From contig NC_083644.1 of the NCBI RefSeq assembly GCF_963576545.1, forward strand, positions 28,215,393 through 28,279,392: DNA of 64,000 bases, written 5' to 3'. Below are positions 10,901-23,443 of this stretch, one piece after another. Both the position numbers and the translations under genes were made by a program. The stretch's first letter is position 1; each line of letters starts with the position of its first letter. Below the pieces are notes generated by a model. That model saw only the letters and a list, made by a program, of their open reading frames with translations. It did no database searches and was not told where the DNA came from. The DNA is from Limanda limanda. Lineage: Eukaryota > Chordata > Actinopteri > Pleuronectiformes > Pleuronectidae.

Positions 10901-13552
10901 CTTTTTTTGGAAGAAATGGTTAAATTCTTGAATTTTTCATCACACATTATCCCAAATGTCACTAAACAGCTGGAAACGGGGAGATAAGCCTTTTTTGGAA
11001 GCATTGATTAAGATTTCTGACTTTTTCATCACATGTCAGCCCAAGTGTCAGAAAAGCGCTGGAAACAGGGAGATAAGCCTTTTTTGGAAGAAATGGTTAA
11101 ATTCTTGAATTTTTCATCACACATCATCCCAAATGTCACTAAACAGCTGGAAATGGGGAGATAAGCCTTTTTTGGAAGCATTGATTAAGATTTCTGACTT
11201 TTTCATCACATGTCAGCCCAAGTGTCAGAAAAGCGCTGGAAACAGGGAGATAAGCCTTTTTTGGAAGAAATGGTTAAATTCTTGAATTTTTCATCACACA
11301 TCATTCCAAATGTCACTAAACAGCTGGAAACGGGGAGATACGCCTTTTTTGGAAGCATTGATTAAGATTTCTGACTTTTTCATCACATGTCAGCCCAAGT
11401 GTCAGAAAAGCGCTGGAAACAGGGAGATAAGCCTTTTTTGGAAGAAATGGTTAATTCTTGAATTTTTCATCACATATCAGCTCCAGTGTCAGAACAGCGC
11501 TGGAAACAGGGAGATATGCCTTTTTTTGGAAGTAATGGTTAAATTCTTGAATTTTTCATCACACATCATCCCAAATGTCACTGAACAGCTGGAAACGGGG
11601 AGATACGCCTTTTTTGGAAGCATTGATTAAGATTTCTGACTTTTTCATCACATGTCAGCCCAAGTGTCAGAAAAGCGCTGGAAACAGGGAGATAAGCCTT
11701 TTTTGGAAGAAATGGTTAAATTCTTGAATTTTTCATCACACATCATCCCAAATGTCACTAAACAGTTGGAAATGGGGAGATAAGCCTTTTTTGGAAGCAT
11801 TGATTAAGATTTCTGACTTTTTCATCACATGTCAGCCCAAGTGTCAGAAAAGCGCTGGAAACAGGGAGATAAGCCTTTTTTGGAAGAAATGGTTAAATTC
11901 TTGAGTTTTTCATCACACATCATCCCAAATGTCACTAAACAGCTGGAAACGGGGAGATAAGCCTTTTTTGGAAGCAATGGTTAACATTTTGACTTTTTCA
12001 TCACATATCAGCTCCAGTGTCAGAAAAGCGCTGGAAACAGGGAGATATGCCTTTTTTTGGAAGAAATGGTTAAATTCTTGAATTTTTCATCACATATAAT
12101 CCCAAATGTCACTAAACAGCTGGAAACGGGGAGATAAGCCTTTTTTGGAAGCATTGATTAAGATTTCTGACTTTTTAATCACATGTTAGCCCAAGTGTCA
12201 GAAAAGCGCTGGAAACAGGGAGATAAGCCTTTTTTGGAAGAAATGGTTAAATTCTTGAATTTTTCATCACACATCATCCCAAATGTCACTAAACAGCTGG
12301 AAACGGGGAGATAAGCCTTTTTTGGAAGCAATGGTTAACATTTTGACATTTTCATCACATATCAGCTCCAGTGTCAGAAAAGCGCTGGAAGCAGGGAGAT
12401 ATGCCTTTTTTTGGAAGAAATGGTTTAATTCTTGAATTTTTCATCACATATCATCCCAAATGTCACTAAACAGCTGGAAACGGGGAGATAAGCCTTTTTT
12501 GGAAGCATTGATTGAGATTTCTGACTTTTTCATCACATGTCAGCCCAAGTGTCAGAAAAGCGCTGGAAACGGGGAGATAAGCCTTTTTTGGAAGCATTGA
12601 TTAAGATTTCTGACTTTTTCATCACATATCAGCTCCAGTGTCAGAACAGCGCTGGAAACAGGGAGATATGCCTTTTTTTGGAAGAAATGGTTAAATTCTT
12701 GAATTTTTCATCACACATTATCCCAAATGTCACTAAACAGCTGGAAACGGGGAGATAAGCCTTTTTTGGAAGCATTGATTAAGATTTCTGACTTTTTCAT
12801 CACATGTCAGCCCAAGTGTCCGAAAAGCGCTGGAAACAGGGAGATAAGCCTTTTTTGGAAGAAATGGTTAAATTCTTCAATTTTTCATCACACATCATCC
12901 AAAATGTCACTAAACCGCTGGAAATGGGGAGATAAGCCTTTTTTGGAAGCATTGATTAAGATTTCTGACTTTTTCATCACATGTCAGCCCAAGTGTCAGA
13001 AAAGCGCTGGAAACAGGGACATAAGCCTTTTTTGGAAGAAATGGTTAATTCTTGAATTTTTCATCACATGTCAGCTCCAGTGTCAGAACAGCACTGGAGA
13101 CAGGGAGATATGCCTTTTTTTGGAAGTAATGGTTAAATTCTTGAATTTTTCATCACACATCATCCCAAATGTCACTGAACAGCTGGAAACGGGGAGATAC
13201 GCCTTTTTTGGAAGAAATAGTTAAATTCTTGAATTTTTCATCACACACCATCCCAAATGTCACTAAACAGCTGGAAACGGGGAGATATGCCTTTATTGGA
13301 AGCAATGGTTAACATTTTGACTTTTTCATCACATATCAGCTCCAGTGTCAGAAAAGCGCTGGAAACAGGGAGATATGCCTTTTTTTGGAAGAAATGGTTA
13401 AATTCTTGAATTTTTCATCACACATCATCCCAAATGTCACTAAACAGCTGGAAACGGGGAGATAAGCCTTTTTTGGAAGCATTGATTAAGATTTCTGACT
13501 TTTTCATCACATGTCAGCCCAAGTGTCAGAAAAGCGCTGGAAACAGTGAGAT
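7971..13552 (+). repeat. Satellite array, block 2
   Basis: The same A/B satellite resumes right after the retrotransposon. Internal near-identical shifts of 886 bp (8917 to 9803) and 1771 bp (10766 to 12537) show local amplification of five- and ten-dimer segments. At about 13160-13248 an A-type monomer changes into a B-type monomer halfway. That hybrid is the junction between two copies of a 7158-bp block (about 6057-13214 and 13215-20372). Nothing gene-like is present. Confidence 0.96.
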
Positions 13553-13721
13553 TGTGGCGTGCACTCATGGGTGTGTCCTCTCACCCAGTGGGTCGATGGG
13601 AAATGTAAAGTCTGTAGCTATATATACTTCCCGTATGGGGAACATGTGCCTGTTCTTCCTGACTACTGATTAAACAACAGTAAGCAGTACCTACGTCTCT
13701 GCCTTTCCTTGTCCTGCCACA
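13553..13721 (+). repeat. 5' LTR of gypsy copy 2
   Basis: A 169-bp LTR equal to the one at 6395-6563, with TG/CA ends. Confidence 0.9.
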
Positions 13722-13744
13722 TTGGTGACCCCGTTTTTTTGAAC

Positions 13745-13958
13745 ATGTTCGAGGTGAAGGAGGATAGTGTCCCTTTCTCATCGGGGGAAGACGTTTTTTC
13801 TTCCCCGGCTCCCGTGGACCGTGTCTCCACGACGACCATGGCGCAGCAGCTTCCAGGATCGAACAGCTCCGCGGAGCACGTTAAGCTCCCGGAGTTTTGG
13901 CAGAACGACCCCGCGCCGTGGTTTCAGCACATCGAGGCTCTCTTCCATCTGCGAGGAG
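13745..13958 (+). pseudogene. gag 5' remnant of gypsy copy 2
   Basis: Counterpart of the fragment at 6587-6800, with the same start, the same conserved W-F block and the same deletion junction. It is broken in the same way. Confidence 0.72.
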
Positions 13959-13961
13959 TAA

Positions 13962-14909
13962 TGGCATATCGACCTTGTGGGGCCTCTTCCCCCTTCCCAG
14001 GGTTTTACACATCTCCTTACCATGGTAGATCGGACCACTAGGTGGCCAGAGGCGGTTCCTCTGTCTTCCACGACATCTGCGGACGTGGCACGCGCTTTTC
14101 TTTCAGCTTGGGTCTCACGTTTTGGTGCACCGTCTGATATCACCTCTGACAGAGGCCCGCAGTTCATTTCGGAGCTCTGGTCGGCGCTAGCAAAGTCTTT
14201 GGGCACACAGGTTCACCGTACCACTGCCTACCACCCCCAGGCTAACGGTTTGTGTGAACGTTTTCACCGGTCGCTTAAGGCGTCATTGCGGGCTGCGCTC
14301 TCAGATGCAAACTGGTGGGATCGGTTGCCGTGGGTGATGCTCGGGTTGCGCTCGGCTCCTAAGGCTGACCTGGATGCCTCGCCTGCAGAGTTGGTGCTCG
14401 GTCAGCCGCTCCGCATCCCAGGGGAGTTTCTGCCTCACAGCTCGGCCCCCTTTCCGCGTCCTGCGTCACAGTCCGCTTGTGCACCGGTGCCCGTGCATCA
14501 TTTTTCTCCTCGGTCTTTCGTGCCAACGGATCTCGCGACCGCTCGGTTTGTTTTCGTGCGTCACGATGCTCACCGGTTTCCCCTCCAGCCCCCGTATGAC
14601 GGCCCGTTTAGGGTGTTAGAGGCGGGTTCTAAAAGTTTCATTCTGGACATGGGCGGGCGCAGGGAGCGTGTTTCGTTAGACAGACTTAAGCCAGCTCATC
14701 TGTTGGCCGGCGAAGAGGTGCTACCGGCCCGGGTTCCCCGTCGTGGTCGCCCCCCTTCTAAGACCCCTGTGTTGTTTTCTCCAGTTGTGCCTCCTGATCC
14801 TGTGTCTGTTGTAAATGATGTCCCTTCTGCTTGTTTCACCCCTGCGTTTGCGGACGGGGATCGGCGTAGCCGTTATGGTCGCCTCGTTAAACCCCCTGAG
14901 AGGTACTGA
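13962..14909 (+). pseudogene. Integrase C-terminal half, gypsy copy 2
   Basis: Counterpart of 6804-7751. The D, D and E core residues and the GPY/F module are present and the front of integrase is missing. The open length equals copy 1, showing that no disabling change has accumulated since the block duplication. Confidence 0.86.
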
Positions 14910-14959
14910 CTTTTGTCCCATTTTGTATTTTTCCCTCTGGGTGTTCGGGGGGGGGGCTG

Positions 14960-15128
14960 TGTGGCGTGCACTCATGGGTGTGTCCTCTCACCCAGTGGGT
15001 CGATGGGAAATGTAAAGTCTGTAGCTATATATACTTCCCGTATGGGGAACATGTGCCTGTTCTTCCTGACTACTGATTAAACAACAGTAAGCAGTACCTA
15101 CGTCTCTGCCTTTCCTTGTCCTGCCACA
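14960..15128 (+). repeat. 3' LTR of gypsy copy 2
   Basis: A 169-bp LTR equal to the other three copies. The B satellite monomer resumes right after it. Confidence 0.9.
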
Positions 15129-18100
15129 AGATAAGCCTTTTTTGGAAGAAATAGTTAAATTCTTGAATTTTTCATCACACATCATCCCAAATGTCACTAA
15201 ACAGCTGGAAACGGGGAGATAAGCCTTTTTTGGAAGCATTGATTAAGATTTCTGACTTTTTCATCACATGTCAGCCCAAGTGTCAGAAAAGCGCTGGAAA
15301 CAGGGAGATAAGCCTTTTTTGGAAGAAATGGTTAAATTCTTGAATTTTTCATCACACATCATCCCAAATGTCACTAAACAGCTGGAAACGGGGAGATAAG
15401 CCTTTTTTGGAAGCAATGGTTAACATTTTGACTTTTTCATCACATATCAGCTCCAGTGTCAGAAAAGCGCTGGAAACAGGGAGATATGCCTTTTTTTGGA
15501 AGAAATGGTTAAATTCTTGAATTTTTCATCACAGATCATCCCAAATGTCACTAAACAGCTGGAAACGGGGCGATAAGCCTTTTTTGGAAGCATTGATTAA
15601 GATTTCTGACTTTTTCATCACATGTCAGCCCAAGTGTCAGAAAAGCGCTGGAAACAGGGAGATAAGCCTTTTTTTGAAGAAATAGTTAAATTCTTGAATT
15701 TTTCATCACACATCATCCCAAATGTCACTAAACAGCTGGAAACGGGGAGATAAGCCTTTTTTGGAAGCAATGGTTAACATTTTGACTTTTTCATCACATA
15801 TCAGCTCCAGTGTCAGAAAAGCGCTGGAAACAGGGAGATATGCCTTTTTTTGGAAGAAATGGTTAAATCTTGAATTTTTCATCACACATCATCCCAAATG
15901 TCACTGAACAGCTGGAAACGGGGAGATAAGCCTTTTTTGGAAGCAATGGTTAACATTTTGACTTTTTCATCACATATTAGCTCCAGTGTCAGAAAAGCGC
16001 TGGAAACAGGGAGATATGCCTTTTTTTGGAAGAAATGGTTAAATTCTTGAATTTTTCATCACATATCATCCCAAATGTCACTAAACAGCTGGAAACGGGT
16101 AGATGAGCCTTTTTTGGAAGCATTGATTAAGATTTCTGACTTTTTCATCACATGTCAGCCCAAGTGTCAGAAAAGCGCTGGAAACAGGGAGATATGCCTT
16201 TTTTTGGAAGAAATGGTTAAATTCTTGAATTTTTCATCACATATCATCCCAAATGTCACTAAACAGCTGGAAACGGGGAGATAAGCCTTTTTTGGAAGCA
16301 TTGATTAAGATTCCTGACTTTTTCATCACATGTCAGCCCAAGTGTCAGAAAAGCGCTGGAAACAGGGAGATAAGCCTTTTTTGGAAGAAATGGTTAAATT
16401 CTTGAATTTTTCATCACACATCATCCCAAATGTCACTAAACAGCTGGAAACGGGGAGATAAGCCTTTTTTGGAAGCAATGGTTAACATTTTGACTTTTTC
16501 ATCACATATCAGCTCCAGTGTCAGAAAAGCGCTGGAAACAGGGAGATATGCCTTTTTTTGGAAGAAATGGTTAAATTCTTGAATTTTTCATCACACATCA
16601 TCCCAAATGTCACTAAACAGCTGGAAACGGGGAGATAAGCCTTTTTTGGAAGCAATGGTTAACATTTTGACTTTTTCATCACATATCAGCTCCAGTGTCA
16701 GAAAAGCGCTGGAAACAGGGAGTTATGCCTTTTTTTGGAAGAAATGGTTAAATTCTTGAATTTTTCATCACACATCATCCCAAATGTCACTGAACAGCTG
16801 GAAACGGGGAGATAAGCCTTTTTTGGAAGCAATGGTTAACATTTTGACTTTTTCATCACATATTAGCTCCAGTGTCAGAAAAGCGCTGGAAACAGGGAGA
16901 TATGCCTTTTTTTGGAAGAAATGGTTAAATTCTTGAATTTTTCATCACATATCATCCCAAATGTCACTAAACAGCTGGAAACGGGTAGATGAGCCTTTTT
17001 TGGAAGCATTGATTAAGATTTCTGACTTTTTCATCACATGTCAGCCCAAGTGTCAGAAAAGCGCTGGAAACAGGGAGATATGCCTTTTTTTGGAAGAAAT
17101 GGTTAAATTCTTGAATTTTTCATCACATATCATCCCAAATGTCACTAAACAGCTGGAAACGGGGAGATAAGCCTTTTTTGGAAGCATTGATTAAGATTCC
17201 TGACTTTTTCATCACATGTCAGCCCAAGTGTCAGAAAAGCGCTGGAAACAGGGAGATAAGCCTTTTTTGGAAGAAATGGTTAAATTCTTGAATTTTTCAT
17301 CACACATCATCCCAAATGTCACTAAACAGCTGGAAACGGGGAGATAAGCCTTTTTTGGAAGCAATGGTTAACATTTTGACTTTTTCATCACATATCAGCT
17401 CCAGTGTCAGAAAAGCGCTGGAAACAGGGAGATATGCCTTTTTTTGGAAGAAATGGTTAAATTCTTGAATTTTTCATCACACATCATCCCAAATGTCACT
17501 AAACAGCTGGAAACGGGGAGATAAGCCTTTTTTGGAAGCAATGGTTAACATTTTGACTTTTTCATCACATATCAGCTCCAGTGTCAGAAAAGCGCTGGAA
17601 ACAGGGAGTTATGCCTTTTTTTGGAAGAAATGGTTAAATTCTTGAATTTTTCATCACACATCATCCCAAATGTCACTAAACAGCTGGAAACGGGGAGATA
17701 AGCCTTTTTTGGAAGCAATGGTAAACATTTTGACTTTTTCATCACATATCAGCTCCAGTGTCAGAAAAGCGCTGGAAACAGGGAGATATGCCTTTTTTTG
17801 GAAGAAATGGTTTAATTCTTGAATTTTTCATCACATATCATCCCAAATGTCACTAAACAGCTGGAAACGGGGAGATAAGCCTTTTTTGGAAGCATTGATT
17901 GAGATTTCTGACTTTTTCATCACATGTCAGCCCAAGTGTCAGAAAAGCGCTGGAAACGGGGAGATAAGCCTTTTTTGGAAGCATTGATTAAGATTTCTGA
18001 CTTTTTCATCACATATCAGCTCCAGTGTCAGAACAGCGCTGGAAACAGGGAGATATGCCTTTTTTTGGAAGAAATGGTTAAATTCTTGAATTTTTCATCA

Positions 18101-21100
18101 CACATTATCCCAAATGTCACTAAACAGCTGGAAACGGGGAGATAAGCCTTTTTTGGAAGCATTGATTAAGATTTCTGACTTTTTCATCACATGTCAGCCC
18201 AAGTGTCAGAAAAGCGCTGGAAACAGGGAGATAAGCCTTTTTTGGAAGAAATGGTTAAATTCTTGAATTTTTCATCACACATCATCCCAAATGTCACTAA
18301 ACAGCTGGAAATGGGGAGATAAGCCTTTTTTGGAAGCATTGATTAAGATTTCTGACTTTTTCATCACATGTCAGCCCAAGTGTCAGAAAAGCGCTGGAAA
18401 CAGGGAGATAAGCCTTTTTTGGAAGAAATGGTTAAATTCTTGAATTTTTCATCACACATCATTCCAAATGTCACTAAACAGCTGGAAACGGGGAGATACG
18501 CCTTTTTTGGAAGCATTGATTAAGATTTCTGACTTTTTCATCACATGTCAGCCCAAGTGTCAGAAAAGCGCTGGAAACAGGGAGATAAGCCTTTTTTGGA
18601 AGAAATGGTTAATTCTTGAATTTTTCATCACATATCAGCTCCAGTGTCAGAACAGCGCTGGAAACAGGGAGATATGCCTTTTTTTGGAAGTAATGGTTAA
18701 ATTCTTGAATTTTTCATCACACATCATCCCAAATGTCACTGAACAGCTGGAAACGGGGAGATACGCCTTTTTTGGAAGCATTGATTAAGATTTCTGACTT
18801 TTTCATCACATGTCAGCCCAAGTGTCAGAAAAGCGCTGGAAACAGGGAGATAAGCCTTTTTTGGAAGAAATGGTTAAATTCTTGAATTTTTCATCACACA
18901 TCATCCCAAATGTCACTAAACAGTTGGAAATGGGGAGATAAGCCTTTTTTGGAAGCATTGATTAAGATTTCTGACTTTTTCATCACATGTCAGCCCAAGT
19001 GTCAGAAAAGCGCTGGAAACAGGGAGATAAGCCTTTTTTGGAAGAAATGGTTAAATTCTTGAGTTTTTCATCACACATCATCCCAAATGTCACTAAACAG
19101 CTGGAAACGGGGAGATAAGCCTTTTTTGGAAGCAATGGTTAACATTTTGACTTTTTCATCACATATCAGCTCCAGTGTCAGAAAAGCGCTGGAAACAGGG
19201 AGATATGCCTTTTTTTGGAAGAAATGGTTAAATTCTTGAATTTTTCATCACATATAATCCCAAATGTCACTAAACAGCTGGAAACGGGGAGATAAGCCTT
19301 TTTTGGAAGCATTGATTAAGATTTCTGACTTTTTAATCACATGTTAGCCCAAGTGTCAGAAAAGCGCTGGAAACAGGGAGATAAGCCTTTTTTGGAAGAA
19401 ATGGTTAAATTCTTGAATTTTTCATCACACATCATCCCAAATGTCACTAAACAGCTGGAAACGGGGAGATAAGCCTTTTTTGGAAGCAATGGTTAACATT
19501 TTGACATTTTCATCACATATCAGCTCCAGTGTCAGAAAAGCGCTGGAAGCAGGGAGATATGCCTTTTTTTGGAAGAAATGGTTTAATTCTTGAATTTTTC
19601 ATCACATATCATCCCAAATGTCACTAAACAGCTGGAAACGGGGAGATAAGCCTTTTTTGGAAGCATTGATTGAGATTTCTGACTTTTTCATCACATGTCA
19701 GCCCAAGTGTCAGAAAAGCGCTGGAAACGGGGAGATAAGCCTTTTTTGGAAGCATTGATTAAGATTTCTGACTTTTTCATCACATATCAGCTCCAGTGTC
19801 AGAACAGCGCTGGAAACAGGGAGATATGCCTTTTTTTGGAAGAAATGGTTAAATTCTTGAATTTTTCATCACACATTATCCCAAATGTCACTAAACAGCT
19901 GGAAACGGGGAGATAAGCCTTTTTTGGAAGCATTGATTAAGATTTCTGACTTTTTCATCACATGTCAGCCCAAGTGTCCGAAAAGCGCTGGAAACAGGGA
20001 GATAAGCCTTTTTTGGAAGAAATGGTTAAATTCTTCAATTTTTCATCACACATCATCCAAAATGTCACTAAACCGCTGGAAATGGGGAGATAAGCCTTTT
20101 TTGGAAGCATTGATTAAGATTTCTGACTTTTTCATCACATGTCAGCCCAAGTGTCAGAAAAGCGCTGGAAACAGGGACATAAGCCTTTTTTGGAAGAAAT
20201 GGTTAATTCTTGAATTTTTCATCACATGTCAGCTCCAGTGTCAGAACAGCACTGGAGACAGGGAGATATGCCTTTTTTTGGAAGTAATGGTTAAATTCTT
20301 GAATTTTTCATCACACATCATCCCAAATGTCACTGAACAGCTGGAAACGGGGAGATACGCCTTTTTTGGAAGCATTGATTAAGATTTCTGACTTTTTCAT
20401 CACATGTCAGCCCAAGTGTCAGAAAAGCGCTGGAAACAGGGAGATAAGCCTTTTTTGGAAGAAATGGTTAAATTCTTGAATTTTTCATCACACATCATCC
20501 CAAATGTCACTAAACAGCTGGAAATGGGGAGATAAGCCTTTTTTGGAAGCATTGATTAAGATTTCTGACTTTTTCATCACATGTCAGCCCAAGTGTCAGA
20601 AAAGCGCTGGAAACAGGGAGATAAGCCTTTTTTGGAAGAAATGGTTAAATTCTTGAATTTTTCATCACACATCATCCCAAATGTCACTAAACAGCTGGAA
20701 ACGGGGAGATAAGCCTTTTTTGGAAGCAATGGTTAACATTTTGACTTTTTCATCACATATCAGCTCCAGTGTCAGAAAAGCGCTGGAAACAGGGAGATAT
20801 GCCTTTTTTTGGAAGAAATGGTTAAATTCTTGAATTTTTCATCACACATCATCCCAAATGTCACTAAACAGCTGGAAACGGGGAGATACGCCTTTTTTGG
20901 AAGCATTGATTAAGATTTCTGACTTTTTCATCACATGTCAGCCCAAGTGTCAGAAAAGCGCTGGAAACAGGGACATAAGCCTTTTTTGGAAGAAATGGTT
21001 AAATTCTTGAATTTTTCATCACACATCATCCCAAATGTCACTTAACAGCTGGAAACGGGGAGATAAGCCTTTTTTGGAAGCAATGGTTAACATTTTGACT

Positions 21101-22515
21101 TTTTCATCACATATCAGCTCCAGTGTCAGAAAAGCGCTGGAAACAGGGAGTTATGCCTTTTTTTGGAAGAAATGGTTAAATTCTTGAATTTTTCATCACA
21201 CATCATCCCAAATGTCACTAAACAGCTGGAAACGGGGAGATAAGCCTTTTTTGGAAGCAATGGTTAACATTTTGACTTTTTCATCACATATCAGCTCCAG
21301 TGTCAGAAAAGCGCTGGAAACAGGGAGATATGCCTTTTTTTGGAAGAAATGGTTTAATTCTTGAATTTTTCATCACATATCATCCCAAATGTCACTAAAC
21401 AGCTGGAAACGGGGAGATAAGCCTTTTTTGGAAGCATTGATTGAGATTTCTGACTTTTTCATCACATGTCAGCCCAAGTGTCAGAAAAGCGCTGGAAACG
21501 GGGAGATAAGCCTTTTTTGGAAGCATTGATTAAGATTTCTGACTTTTTCATCACATATCAGCTCCAGTGTCAGAACAGCGCTGTAAACAGGGAGATATGC
21601 CTTTTTTTGGAAGAAATGGTTAAATTCTTGAATTTTTCATCACACATTATCCCAAATGTCACTAAACAGCTGGAAACGGGGAGATAAGCCTTTTTTGGAA
21701 GCATTGATTAAGATTTCTGACTTTTTCATCACATGTCAGCCCAAGTGTCAGAAAAGCGCTGGAAACAGGGAGATAAGCCTTTTTTGGAAGAAATGGTTAA
21801 ATTCTTGAATTTTTCATCACACATCATCCCAAATGTCACTAAACAGCTGGAAATGGGGAGATAAGCCTTTTTTGGAAGCATTGATTAAGATTTCTGACTT
21901 TTTCATCACATGTCAGCCCAAGTGTCAGAAAAGCGCTGGAAACAGGGAGATAAGCCTTTTTTGGAAGAAATGGTTAAATTCTTGAATTTTTCATCACACA
22001 TCATCCCAAATGTCACTAAACAGCTGGAAACGGGGAGATACGCCTTTTTTGGAAGCAATGGTTAACATTTTGACTTTTTCATCACATATCAGCTCCAGTG
22101 TCAGAAAAGCGCTGGAAACAGGGAGATATGCCTTTTTTTGGAAGAAATGGTTAAATTCTTGAATTTTTCATCACACATCATCCCAAATGTCACTAAACAG
22201 CTGGAAACGGGGAGATAAGCCTTTTTTGGAAGCATTGATTAAGATTTCTGACTTTTTAATCACATGTCAGCCCAAGTGTCAGAAAAGCGCTGGAAACAGG
22301 GAGATAAGCCTTTTTTGGAAGAAATGGTTAAATTCTTGAATTTTTCATCACACATCATCCCAAATGTCACTAAACAGCTGGAAACGGGGAGATAAGCCTT
22401 TTTTGGAAGCAATGGTTAACATTTTGACTTTTTCATCACATATCAGCTCCAGTTTCAGAAAAGCGCTGGAAACAGGGAGATATGCCTTTTTTTGGAAGAA
22501 ATGGTTAAATTCTTG
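15129..22515 (+). repeat. Satellite array, block 3
   Basis: The A/B satellite continues to 22515. Up to about 20372 it is the second 7158-bp copy. After that it carries another member of the 1771-bp higher-order repeat (19695 to 21466). The array stops within a B monomer at 'ttaaattcttga', where the L2 fragment begins. Confidence 0.96.
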
Positions 22516-23149
22516 ACATTGCCCTTGCTTCCAATGACACAGTCAGGAACTTGAGAGTGATCCTGATTTGTCCTTTAATAGTCACTTAAAAGTAATTTCT
22601 AGGACCGCGTTTTTCCACTTGCGTAATATCTCAAAAATCAGACATGTCCTTTCGCAAAAAGATGCAGAAAAACTAGTCCACGCCTTTGTTACATCGAGAC
22701 TGGACTATTGTAATTCATTATTATCAGGCTCCAGCAGCAAGTCGTTAAAGACTCTGCAGCTGGTCCAAAATGCCGCAGCACGTGTCCTGACGAGAACTAA
22801 GAAAAGAGAGCACATTTCTCCAGTATTAGCATCGCTACACTGGCTTCCTGTTAAATCAAGAATAGAATTTAAAATTCTCCTCCTCACCTTCAAGGCCCTT
22901 AATGATATGGCACCTCTTTACCTTAAAGAGATGATAGTACCATATCAACCTACTAGAGCACTCCGATCCCAGAACTCAGGTTTACTTGTTGTCCCTAAAG
23001 TCTCTAAAAGTAGAGTAGGAGCCAGAGCTTTTAGCCATCAAGCCCCACTGCTGTGGAATAATCTCTCACTTTCAGTTAGGGAAGCAGACACGCTCTGTTC
23101 GTTTAAAAGTAGACTCAAAACCTTCCTTTTTTATAAAGCTTATAGTTAG
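22516..23149 (+). pseudogene. L2 ORF2 C-terminal fragment
   Basis: It encodes the LINE RT C-terminal region: HAFVTSRLDYCNSLLSG, then QNAAARVLTRTKKREHISPV, HWLPVKSRIEFKILL, LLWNNLSLSVREAD and a final KTFLFYKAYS. Relative to the copy at 47088, a 7-bp loss near 22562 ('gtgatcctgattt') shifts the frame just upstream of the conserved part. There is no start of its own and no RT catalytic motif, so it is a dead fragment. Confidence 0.87.
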
Positions 23150-23443
23150 AGCTAATTAGTGCGATGTTCCAAATTTGATTAAATGGCAAAAACCCCTGAT
23201 GATGCTAAGACGCACAGGGAATTTATGACACAAGACACACGGAGCTTCTCTTTCCTGCTTCTCCTTCCTTCCTTTTTCTCCATATTTATCACATCAAGAT
23301 AATTCTTATCTGATCAGTACATGTTACTAACTTGACCCCTTTTCCCGGAGTTTCTGTGCCTTAGCGCCCGCGGATGCAGGGCCACAGCTGTGGCCGCACC
23401 ATGGATTATGATTGTGGATCGCGTGTCGGAGGTCGTGATGGTA
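22516..23443 (+). mobile_element. L2-type LINE fragment (3' part), plus strand
   Basis: It is closely similar to the L2 copies at 24411-30386 (minus) and 47088-48950 (plus). It starts inside the reverse-transcriptase C-terminal region and ends inside the 3' UTR, so both ends are cut. Both ends abut satellite DNA: + orientation on the left, minus orientation on the right. It lacks the TTGA-repeat 3' end. Confidence 0.9.

Larger units (their letters stand above)
13553..15128 (+). mobile_element. Internally deleted Ty3/gypsy LTR retrotransposon, copy 2
   Basis: It is the same 1576-bp element in the same monomer, with the same AGAT target duplication and the same internal deletion, exactly 7158 bp after copy 1. 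It therefore arose by duplication of the surrounding satellite and not by a second transposition. LTRs are at 13553-13721 and 14960-15128. Confidence 0.93.
6057..20372 (+). repeat. Two tandem copies of a 7158-bp block
   Basis: Everything between about 6057 and 13214, including the gypsy element and dozens of private variants (for example 'gtagatgag', 'gagttatgcc', 'cagttggaaatgg'), recurs 7158 bp further on, to about 20372, with no difference that I noticed. The block boundaries are approximate because both lie in repeated monomers. Copy 1 ends in a hybrid monomer and copy 2 ends in a normal A monomer, as expected for an unequal exchange. A duplicated assembly contig is the main alternative. 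Confidence 0.9.

Noticed and set aside
12727..13224. Open frames of up to 165 codons in the satellite, repeated many times
   Set aside because: The 177-bp dimer is 59 codons, so any stop-free register is copied along the array. The frames end wherever a one-base length variant or stop variant occurs, and nothing resembles a protein family.
1..22515. CRISPR array
   Set aside because: Repeats are long, contiguous and without unique spacers, in a eukaryotic genome; it is a satellite.
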